Assembly: GCA_002726595.1 (NCBI GenBank)
Contig: PBTO01000092.1
Span: 1 to 32,380 of the forward strand
Direction of reading: 5' to 3'
From: Gammaproteobacteria bacterium
GTDB lineage: Bacteria; Pseudomonadota; Gammaproteobacteria; Pseudomonadales; Pseudohongiellaceae
Length of the DNA: 32,380 bases
The stretch's first letter is position 1, and every line of letters begins with the position of its first letter. Made by a program: the position numbers and the translations under genes. Positions 26,085 through 32,380 of this stretch are shown here, one piece after another. The notes beneath the pieces are model-generated. The model did no database searches. It saw only the letters and a program-made list of their open reading frames with translations, and was not told the DNA's origin.

Positions 26085-26825
26085 CTACCGATCACAATAG
26101 GCCTGAGCCTCGGTTATATCGAGTGTGTCTTCGTAAATAGCCCGGCCGGTAATCGCGCCCATGATGCCCGCGCCAGTTGCGGTTTGACACGCCGCTTTCA
26201 GGGCAACAAGGTCGGCAAGTTTCGCAATACCGCCCGAGGCAATAATCGGTATCTGGGATTGCTCTGCCAGATCGACTGTTGCCGCAAGATTGATGCCCTG
26301 CATCATGCCGTCGCGAGAAATATCGGTGTACACGATTGCCTGCACGCCGTAGTCGGAAAATTTCTTTGCCAATTCTACAGCAGTCAAATCAGATACATCG
26401 GCCCAGCCTTCGGTAGCGACTTTGCCATCGACTGCGTCCAGCCCGACAATTACTTTGTCAGGAAACGCACTGCAGGCCAGCTTGACAAATTCCGGCTGCT
26501 TCACCGCCTGGGTGCCAATTATCACATAGCTGACTCCGGCCTTAAGGTAAAACTCGATGCTTTCCAGATCGCGAATTCCGCCGCCAATTTGAATCGGCAA
26601 GGTAGGGTATTGCCGGGCTATGGCAGTGACAATTTCACCGTTTACCGGCGTGCCGGCGAAGGCCCCGTTTAGATCCACCACATGCAGACGCCGCGCACCC
26701 TTTTCAAGCCAGTGTCCGGCCATCGACACCGGATTATCGGAGAACACGGTAGAGTCATCCATACGGCCCTGTCGCAGACGCACGCATTGGCCATCTTTTA
26801 AATCGATTGCTGGAATAACTAACAT
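26085..26825 (-). CDS. hisA: ProFAR isomerase HisA
   Basis: HisA isomerises ProFAR to PRFAR in histidine synthesis. From ATG 26825 the protein is 246 aa and starts [20 protein letters not shown], as the family does, with GGAA just upstream. The tracked longer ORF (to 26900) runs into the repeat element and is not used. The first catalytic Asp is Asp8 (PAIDLKDG) and the second is in [15 protein letters not shown]. Phosphate-binding loops are [11 protein letters not shown] and [14 protein letters not shown] 228-bp gap, mostly filled by a 146-bp element, separates it from hisH. Confidence 0.96.
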   Translation of the reverse strand: MLVIPAIDLKDGQCVRLRQGRMDDSTVFSDNPVSMAGHWLEKGARRLHVVDLNGAFAGTPVNGEIVTAIARQYPTLPIQIGGGIRDLESIEFYLKAGVSYVIIGTQAVKQPEFVKLACSAFPDKVIVGLDAVDGKVATEGWADVSDLTAVELAKKFSDYGVQAIVYTDISRDGMMQGINLAATVDLAEQSQIPIIASGGIAKLADLVALKAACQTATGAGIMGAITGRAIYEDTLDITEAQAYCDR

Positions 26826-26865
26826 CTGGTTCCGGCTATTACAGAAATATGCATTGCATCCCCTT

Positions 26866-27011
26866 CTAGCAGGCTGTTGAAAAACTCTCAGGTCGCGCAA
26901 TACTGCGTTAAAAACTGGCTCAAAATGCTCATTTACTACGTGTAAACTCCGCTTTTTCGCCAGATTTTGCCTTGTCTTGCACGACCTGAAAGCTTTTCAA
27001 CAACCTGCTAG
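26866..27011. mobile_element. 146-bp MITE-like element with 30-bp terminal inverted repeats, inside the his operon
   Basis: The ends CTAGCAGGCTGTTGAAAAAC… and its counterpart match at 27 of 30 positions as inverted repeats. CTAG is present at both outer ends, a likely 4-bp target duplication. No ORF is encoded. From memory, sequences with CAGGCTGTTGAAAAA ends are common dispersed repeats in gammaproteobacteria. It sits between hisH and hisA, so the his transcript would carry its fold, or it may weaken or separate expression of hisAF. Confidence 0.85.
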
Positions 27012-27053
27012 GGGGTCTCTATAAAAACGATACCTTAAGTCACAAACTGATTG

Positions 27054-27710
27054 TCAGCTTGTACCGTCCCACCGTAAAAAATTCCTTAACAAAGTTAATC
27101 CGGCATGCTGGCTTTTTTCGGGATGAAACTGTGTCGCAAAAATATTGTCATCTGCCAGACTTGCCACGATATCTGTACCGTAATTGGTTACGCCCGTTAC
27201 CATTTCCTGCTTATCGGTATACACATAATAACTGTGTACAAAATAGAAGCGACTGTTGTCAGGCACATCCTGCCATAAGGGGTGAGCGCGAACCTGATTT
27301 ACTTCATTCCACCCCATGTGGGGAACCTTTAACCGTTCGCCGCCTTCGTCTTTCAGCTCGTCGCCAAAATACCGTACTTCACCCTGCACAAATCCGAGAC
27401 AAACCACACCGGCATTTTCCTCGCTGCGCAGCATCAACGCCTGCATACCGACACAAATTGCCAATACCGGCTTACAGCGGATGGCATCCCCGACAATCTT
27501 GTCCACATCGAGACGTAATATCTCCGCCATGCAATCACGAATCGCACCCACGCCGGGAAAGATAACGCGATCGGCGTTGGCGATTTTCTGCGCATCGGAT
27601 GTGACGATGACGGCAACATCATCACCGGATTGGGATCCGACAAACTCCACCGCTTTTGCAACAGAATGGAGATTGCCCATGCCGTAATCGATGACTGCAA
27701 TTTTATTCAA
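27054..27710 (-). CDS. hisH: Imidazole glycerol phosphate synthase, glutaminase subunit HisH
   Basis: HisH hydrolyses glutamine and channels ammonia to HisF. It is a 218-aa class I glutamine amidotransferase beginning [14 protein letters not shown]. The oxyanion/nucleophile region is [12 protein letters not shown], with the nucleophilic Cys, and the His-Glu pair is in [14 protein letters not shown]. Length is slightly above E. coli (196 aa). It lies 23 bp after hisB. Confidence 0.96.
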   Translation of the reverse strand: MNKIAVIDYGMGNLHSVAKAVEFVGSQSGDDVAVIVTSDAQKIANADRVIFPGVGAIRDCMAEILRLDVDKIVGDAIRCKPVLAICVGMQALMLRSEENAGVVCLGFVQGEVRYFGDELKDEGGERLKVPHMGWNEVNQVRAHPLWQDVPDNSRFYFVHSYYVYTDKQEMVTGVTNYGTDIVASLADDNIFATQFHPEKSQHAGLTLLRNFLRWDGTS

Positions 27711-27733
27711 TGCGCTGAGGCCTGTGTATTTCT

Positions 27734-28333
27734 CTAAAGGGAGCCTTTAGTTGATGGAATTACATCGCTGGCTCTGGGATCGGTTTCAATTGCCATCCTG
27801 ACCGCCCGCCCGAAAGCCTTGAATAGTGTTTCAATCTGATGGTGGGCATTGTTACCGCGAATATTGTCCATATGCAGAGTCACCAACGCATGGTTCACAA
27901 AACCCTGAAAAAATTCATGGAACAGATCCACATCGAAACTTCCTACTGCACCGCGGGCAAATTGCACTTTGTATTCAAGACCAGATCGGCCGGAAAAATC
28001 GATAACAACACGAGACAGCGCTTCATCCAGTGGCACATAGGCATGACCATAGCGGCGGATACCGGTTCGATCCAGTGCCTTGTCAAAGGCCTGGCCCAGC
28101 GTAATTCCAATATCTTCTACTGTATGGTGGGCATCGATTTCCAGATCACCGGTTGCCTTGATGGTTAGATCCACCAGACCATGGCGAGCGATTTGATCGA
28201 GCATGTGATCAAGAAATGGCAGGCCGGTTTCGGCCTCGAGTTTACCACTGCCATCCAGATTCACCGACACCGTAATCTGGGTCTCTTTAGTATTGCGCTC
28301 TACACTGGCTTGTCGCGGGGATGGATTGGACAT
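27734..28333 (-). CDS. hisB: Imidazoleglycerol-phosphate dehydratase HisB (monofunctional)
   Basis: The enzyme dehydrates imidazole glycerol phosphate to imidazole acetol phosphate, with Mn. The protein is 199 aa and carries only the dehydratase domain, not the phosphatase fused in E. coli. Metal-binding motifs are [24 protein letters not shown] and [15 protein letters not shown]. It is the first gene of hisB-H-A-F and ends in TAG. A TATAAT lies about 80 bp upstream. Confidence 0.97.
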   Translation of the reverse strand: MSNPSPRQASVERNTKETQITVSVNLDGSGKLEAETGLPFLDHMLDQIARHGLVDLTIKATGDLEIDAHHTVEDIGITLGQAFDKALDRTGIRRYGHAYVPLDEALSRVVIDFSGRSGLEYKVQFARGAVGSFDVDLFHEFFQGFVNHALVTLHMDNIRGNNAHHQIETLFKAFGRAVRMAIETDPRASDVIPSTKGSL

Positions 28334-28414
28334 GAAACTACCTTGTGCGTGTCAGCAGACTGGGGACGCCACTGCCGGGAACAGAAACCTGGCCCGATTG
28401 TAGGAAAAGAGCGC

Positions 28415-28443
28415 ATTATAATGCCCGTTGCAGACCAAATAAA
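28415..28443 (-). promoter_or_regulatory. Candidate sigma-70 promoter of the hisBHAF operon
   Basis: On the minus strand a perfect -10 TATAAT (28420-28415) is preceded at 17 nt by TTTATT, a weak -35. The start of transcription would fall near 28408, about 75 nt before the hisB ATG. No attenuator or His-rich leader peptide was seen. Confidence 0.5.
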
Positions 28444-28641
28444 GCTATAAACTAGGGTACCTCTGAATAATGGCATATGATCTCTGGATTACAGGCTGAT
28501 TCGCAATCATTGCGATGCCATATACAGTAACGGCGATTAATCTACCGCGCCGTGCATGTACTATCCGCTTCCGGTAAACTAAGCTACTTGAGAACCTAGG
28601 GCGAATAACAATCAAGATTGGGTGTTTTCTGAAAACCGGCT
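28444..28641. other. Intergenic region upstream of asmA with palindrome TCGCAATCATTGCGA
   Basis: hisB and asmA are divergent. A perfect dyad TCGCAAT-C-ATTGCGA (28501-28515) sits inside a wider ATGGCAT…ATGCCAT pair, forming a possible operator or small hairpin. GGTACCTCTGAATAAT (28456-28471) recurs in near-identical form right after asmA (30757). No certain promoter for asmA could be picked. Confidence 0.45.
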
Positions 28642-30756
28642 ATGGGTGATTTCCTGAAAATTATTCTTAAGATAGTGCTCTCGTTGCTGGCGATCGGGGT
28701 GCTATCAGCAATTTCCCTGATTTTTCTGGTCAACCCCAATCAATACAAACCGACTCTGGAACAGGCATTACTCGATAATACTGGCTACCAGCTTAATATC
28801 GCCGGCGATCTTGATCTGGCCTTCTCCCCCTATTTCGGCATCACGCTGAATGACGTACGACTGCGAAATCCCAACTCACCACAGGAACTCGCTTCCACTT
28901 CGGCAATCTCCTTACGAGCCAACCTGGGTTCTCTGATTCGTGGTCAGCTACTTATAGAAGAGTTTCGTGCAACCGATTTTCATGTTAACTCCTACGTAAA
29001 TACCAACGGTGACAGCATCTGGGATTTAGCGGCACCACTGGATAGTGGAACCAATCTCTACACCGCTGCCAGTGGCACAACCGACAACAGCAATTTACGC
29101 GCATCAGCGAGTAGTGGCGAATCGGATTCGGTCGTGATCGCGTTCGAACAGATCAGCATCGAGAATGCCAGCATCGATATCCAGAATCTGGAACAGGGGT
29201 ATCGATATAATATAAGTAATCTAAATTTTACCAGCAGTAGCAGCAACACCGAGGGGCGTCCGTTTCCCATCGATGTAAACTTTGAACTAGACTCAAATAT
29301 TACTGCTGAATCACGTAGCTTTCGCTTCGCTACTACAGCCCAATTGGACCTGGAAAACGGTACGGTTAATCTCGATGAAATAAACCTGAGTTTCACCCCC
29401 ATGTTGTTGCAGGGCAGCGTTAGTGCCAGCGGGCTAAATGACACCATAGTATTCGCCGGTAGCCTGCAATCAAATCAATTTAATGTTTTCAATTTACTCG
29501 ATTCACTAAATATTACAGAAGACGACCAGGATGACCTGGCCTTGCCAGGTATCAATACCGATACAGACCAGCAACTTAGTCTCGCTATAGAATTTTCCGG
29601 CGATGAAACACAATTTGCAATTACCGAATTCGTTGCCAATTTGGGCAACATGCAACTGGAAGCCGATGCCAACATACGTTACTCAGATGATTTTCTGCCA
29701 ACAAACATCAGTTATGATATATCGACTAATGCGCTTGATCTAAGCAACTTGCTTTCATCGGAACAAGAACCAACAATAGTGGAAGAGAGCTCCCAGCTTG
29801 CAGGTAACCAGCCAACTCAGCTCGCCCCAACAACGATTCCCAATCAGTCTGCCGAAGCCGATGTCGAGATTCCGGTGGACTTATTAAACAGCATAAGCAT
29901 GCTGGGTTCTATTTACATCGAGTCACTGTCACTCGATGGCCGTCAGTTTAGCAGTATAAATCTATTTACTAATTTGGAAAACGGCGTGCTCGATATTGAA
30001 ACCCAAACCATCGATGCGTTTGGTGGCCAGATTCAGGGCAATATGCGCCTGGATAGCCGAGGGGAGGAATCTGAGCTTACTACGCTGCTAAGCTTGCAAC
30101 AGCTTAATATCGTAGACCTGGCACTTACGCGGGCCGACCTGAACGCCATCACCGGGCGATTGGATGTGGAAGTGGATTACACCGCAAGTGGTAATACCGT
30201 CAATGGCTTGCTGGAGTCACTCAATGGATCCACTGTCTTTGCTATCAATGAAAACTCGGTAGACATAGGTGTTATCAAACAGGTATTCACCGCAATCACC
30301 GCCCTAAGTCCAGATGGCGACGGCATACAGCAATGGCCGGACGTCATGCAGTTTAGCGACCTCAGCGGTTATATTCTTCTCACCGAAGGCATCGGTCAAA
30401 ATCAGCAGATTAGATTGCGTATGGATAATTTTGATCTCAGCGGCAGCGGCGGCATCAACCTTGATGACAACTCATTCGACTACCAACTGGCTTTTACTCT
30501 GCTTGGCGAACCTCACCAGCAGACCATTCAAATCAATGAACGCTATCATGATATTCCCTGGCCAGTGCGGTGTGCTGCTATGCTTGCAGACGAGGTCATA
30601 CAATACTGTCGACCAGACTTTGTTGAGGTAAGAGAGATCTTTGCCCAAATGGGCCGCAATGAAGTCGGGCGTCGACTGGATGATGTCATTACCGATCAGG
30701 TCCCCGAGCAACTGCAGGACACCGCCCGGGGTTTACTGCGTAGTATTTTGAATTAA
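28642..30756 (+). CDS. asmA: AsmA family protein
   Basis: AsmA-like proteins are inner-membrane-anchored, mostly periplasmic, beta-rich proteins implicated in envelope lipid transport. This one is 704 aa. A single N-terminal membrane segment (about 8-30, KIVLSLLAIGVLSAISLIFLV) is followed by NPNQYKPTLEQALLDNTGYQLNIAGDLDLAFSPYFGITLNDVRL, the AsmA signature. The middle is low-complexity (Ser/Asn/Asp-rich, about 130-160 and 370-400). The C-terminal domain (LNGSTVFAINENSVDIG…GSGGINLDDNSFDY) is also typical. It lies 40 bp before mutY, as in Pseudomonas. Confidence 0.92.
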   Translation: MGDFLKIILKIVLSLLAIGVLSAISLIFLVNPNQYKPTLEQALLDNTGYQLNIAGDLDLAFSPYFGITLNDVRLRNPNSPQELASTSAISLRANLGSLIRGQLLIEEFRATDFHVNSYVNTNGDSIWDLAAPLDSGTNLYTAASGTTDNSNLRASASSGESDSVVIAFEQISIENASIDIQNLEQGYRYNISNLNFTSSSSNTEGRPFPIDVNFELDSNITAESRSFRFATTAQLDLENGTVNLDEINLSFTPMLLQGSVSASGLNDTIVFAGSLQSNQFNVFNLLDSLNITEDDQDDLALPGINTDTDQQLSLAIEFSGDETQFAITEFVANLGNMQLEADANIRYSDDFLPTNISYDISTNALDLSNLLSSEQEPTIVEESSQLAGNQPTQLAPTTIPNQSAEADVEIPVDLLNSISMLGSIYIESLSLDGRQFSSINLFTNLENGVLDIETQTIDAFGGQIQGNMRLDSRGEESELTTLLSLQQLNIVDLALTRADLNAITGRLDVEVDYTASGNTVNGLLESLNGSTVFAINENSVDIGVIKQVFTAITALSPDGDGIQQWPDVMQFSDLSGYILLTEGIGQNQQIRLRMDNFDLSGSGGINLDDNSFDYQLAFTLLGEPHQQTIQINERYHDIPWPVRCAAMLADEVIQYCRPDFVEVREIFAQMGRNEVGRRLDDVITDQVPEQLQDTARGLLRSILN

Positions 30757-30796
30757 GGCACCTCTGATTAATTATCTCGATCTATAACAAGCCCCA

Positions 30797-31834
30797 ATGA
30801 TTGATTTCGCAAACCAGGTTCTCGATTGGTTTCAACAACACGGCCGCCACGATCTGCCCTGGCAGCAAAACCCCACACCCTATCGAGTCTGGGTTTCCGA
30901 GATTATGCTGCAGCAAACCCAGGTCAGCACGGTAATCCCCTACTATTTGCGATTCATGGCGCGTTTTCCCAGCGTTACCGAATTAGCCAGTGCACACATC
31001 GACCAGGTATTACACCTATGGACCGGTCTGGGTTATTACGCCAGAGCGCGAAACCTGCATAAAAGCGCAAAGACTATCGAAGCGAAACATCAGGGGAGTT
31101 TCCCGACCAGTATTGAGGAATTGATGCAACTCGATGGCTTGGGCAGGTCAACCGCTGGCGCCATCGCTGCCATTGCCATGCAGATCAGAGCTCCCATACT
31201 CGATGGTAACGTGAAGCGAGTACTGACTCGATATCACACCATTGAAGGATGGCCGGAACGCGCCAGTATAAAGCGGCAGCTATGGGAAATTGCCGAATGC
31301 CTGACCCCCCAAAATCAGGTAGCTGAATATACCCAGGCCATAATGGATCTGGGAGCCACCGTGTGCACGCGAAGCAATCCATCATGCATCCAGTGCCCTT
31401 TACAAACGGGCTGCAAGGCATTTACGCAAGGTAACCCGACCGACTATCCGGGTAAGAAACCGAAAAAAATCCTGCCAGTGAGATCAGCTACCCTCTTAAT
31501 CCTGCTAAATCCCTGTGGTGAGGTGCTGTTAGAGAAACGGCCGCCAACCGGGATATGGGGATCACTATGGAGCCTGCCAGAGATAAAAAGTGCCGGAAAA
31601 GAATTCGATATAAGACACTGCAGCATCGAATATAATACGCGAGAGGAACTGCCAGGGATTCGCCACACGTTCTCCCACTTTCACTTGGACATTACCCCGA
31701 TAAAGTTGCGTGCGAGACAAATAAATGATGAAGTAGCCGAGTCGGGTCGATGGTTATGGTATCCACTGGATCAATCCATCGAAGTGGGCCTGGCGGCACC
31801 GGTAAAGAAGCTGCTGACAACCCTGACCGAATAG
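30797..31834 (+). CDS. mutY: A/G-specific adenine DNA glycosylase MutY
   Basis: MutY removes adenine mispaired with 8-oxoguanine. The protein is 345 aa (E. coli 350). The catalytic Glu is in WVSEIMLQQTQV, the helix-hairpin-helix is LDGLGRSTAGAIAAIA, and the catalytic Asp is in ILDGNVKRVLTR. The [4Fe-4S] cluster pattern C-X6-C-X2-C-X5-C is complete (CTRSNPSCIQCPLQTGC). A C-terminal NUDIX-like domain that reads 8-oxoG follows (LLEKRPPTGIWGSLWSLPE, FSHFHLDI). yggX follows by 15 bp, a conserved pairing. Confidence 0.97.
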   Translation: MIDFANQVLDWFQQHGRHDLPWQQNPTPYRVWVSEIMLQQTQVSTVIPYYLRFMARFPSVTELASAHIDQVLHLWTGLGYYARARNLHKSAKTIEAKHQGSFPTSIEELMQLDGLGRSTAGAIAAIAMQIRAPILDGNVKRVLTRYHTIEGWPERASIKRQLWEIAECLTPQNQVAEYTQAIMDLGATVCTRSNPSCIQCPLQTGCKAFTQGNPTDYPGKKPKKILPVRSATLLILLNPCGEVLLEKRPPTGIWGSLWSLPEIKSAGKEFDIRHCSIEYNTREELPGIRHTFSHFHLDITPIKLRARQINDEVAESGRWLWYPLDQSIEVGLAAPVKKLLTTLTE

Positions 31835-31849
31835 AGAGAGGAAGCCACC

Positions 31850-32122
31850 ATGGCACGAATGGTTCACTGCAAGAAATATGATAAAGAGCTCCCCGGCCTG
31901 ACCGTACCACCCTACCCTGGGACAAAAGGCCAGGAGATCTACGAGTCCGTCTCCCAGCAAGCCTGGAGTGAATGGCAAACTCAGCAGACCATGCTGATTA
32001 ATGAAAATCACCTGAGCATGGCCGTAGCCGAGGACAGAAAATACCTGCAAGATGAGATGGATAAGTTTCTGAATAACCAGGAATACCATCATGCTGCGGG
32101 CTATGTGCCAATAGAAAAGTGA
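31850..32122 (+). CDS. yggX: Probable Fe(2+)-trafficking protein YggX
   Basis: This small 90-aa cytoplasmic protein is linked to iron-sulfur cluster protection under oxidative stress. It has the family's conserved Cys7 ([10 protein letters not shown]), [28 protein letters not shown] and GYVPIEK. A strong AGAGAGGAAG site precedes the ATG. It is co-transcribed with mutY, which fits shared roles in oxidative damage. Confidence 0.97.
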   Translation: MARMVHCKKYDKELPGLTVPPYPGTKGQEIYESVSQQAWSEWQTQQTMLINENHLSMAVAEDRKYLQDEMDKFLNNQEYHHAAGYVPIEK

Positions 32123-32207
32123 ATCAGCCCTATGGCTTGACTAATCAAGGCCTTGAAGGTTTAATACGCGGCTGCAAATAACAGTCAAAAAGGGCTGGGA
32201 TGAGCAG

Positions 32208-32249
32208 AGGTGCAAAGCGAAGCTTTGCCAAAGTGTGCAGGATGCACCT
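32208..32249. repeat. Compact multi-hairpin repeat upstream of tRNA-Phe
   Basis: AGGTGCA (32208-32214) pairs with TGCACCT (32243-32249). Inside are two further hairpins, GCAAAGC-GAA-GCTTTGC (32212-32228) and GTGCA-GGA-TGCAC (32235-32247). These overlap the outer arms, so the outer pairing and the inner pairings are alternative folds. The GGA loop resembles those at 20390 and (minus strand) 32-35, suggesting a shared REP-like family. The rest of 32123-32268 shows only a weak CAGCCCT…AGGGCTG pair. Confidence 0.6.
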
Positions 32250-32268
32250 AAAGATTAGATCCAAATTA

Positions 32269-32345
<77 letters not shown>

Positions 32346-32380
32346 TACTACTTTGATGACAAAGAGTTTCAGATAAATCT

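Noticed and set aside
26826-26900. Longer hisA start giving a 271-aa protein
   Set aside because: The extra 25 residues come mostly from the inserted element; [12 protein letters not shown] with GGAA upstream is the family start.
32351-32364. CTTTG-ATGA-CAAAG hairpin after tRNA-Phe as a terminator
   Set aside because: Only a 5-bp AT-leaning stem with no clear T-tract, and the window ends too soon to judge.

Overview
The window is a chromosomal segment of a gammaproteobacterium, probably aquatic or marine and MSHA-type. The gene order thiI – glutamine synthetase – ntrB – ntrC … trmL – secB – rhodanese – gpmI – envC – ctp … hisF – hisA – hisH – hisB … asmA – mutY – yggX – tRNA-Phe is, from memory, the order found in Pseudomonas and relatives. 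The species cannot be named from the sequence alone. All placements rest on reading motifs by eye; no database search was run.

Left block (1-6200): thiI on the minus strand is divergent from a nitrogen-assimilation block on the plus strand. The glutamine synthetase is a GSII (eukaryote-like, about 337 aa) enzyme rather than the dodecameric GSI usually found next to ntrBC. ntrB-ntrC follow. Their upstream gap holds a perfect NtrC-type palindrome (TGCACCATTATGGTGCA) and a GG-N10-GC sigma-54 promoter, so the sensor/regulator pair looks autoregulated.

Middle block (6246-18256, minus strand): a mannose-sensitive haemagglutinin (MSHA) type IV pilus locus lies between ntrC and trmL, in the order mshI, mshI2 (PilN-like), J, K, L, M, N, E, G, Q. 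The platform/secretin half looks largely intact, but the locus is damaged. mshG has an in-frame amber codon and is then cut off at about half length. Its 3' end is joined directly to a 5'-truncated mshQ, so the block that normally lies between them (mshF, B, A, C, D, O, P, including the major pilin) is absent. The PilN-like gene has a second in-frame amber in its membrane anchor. TAG ends many ordinary genes here, so general amber recoding is unlikely.

Right block (18604-32345): housekeeping genes comprising trmL, secB, a membrane rhodanese (no grxC between it and secB), gpmI, envC, a C-terminal processing protease, a hisBHAF cluster on the minus strand, then asmA, mutY, yggX and tRNA-Phe on the plus strand. 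The gaps carry palindromic non-coding elements. One is a 272-bp compound element (35-bp outer arms enclosing two hairpins of about 100 bp) at the ctp stop codon. Another is a 146-bp terminal-inverted-repeat element inside the his operon. Both are bounded by CTAG. A third inverted repeat and several REP-like hairpins with (G)GGA loops also occur. The tRNA-Phe gene appears to carry one extra C in the acceptor stem.

No wholly new multi-gene system is evident. The most notable signals are the decaying MSHA locus, the GSII/NtrC arrangement, the CTAG-flanked palindromic elements and the odd tRNA-Phe.
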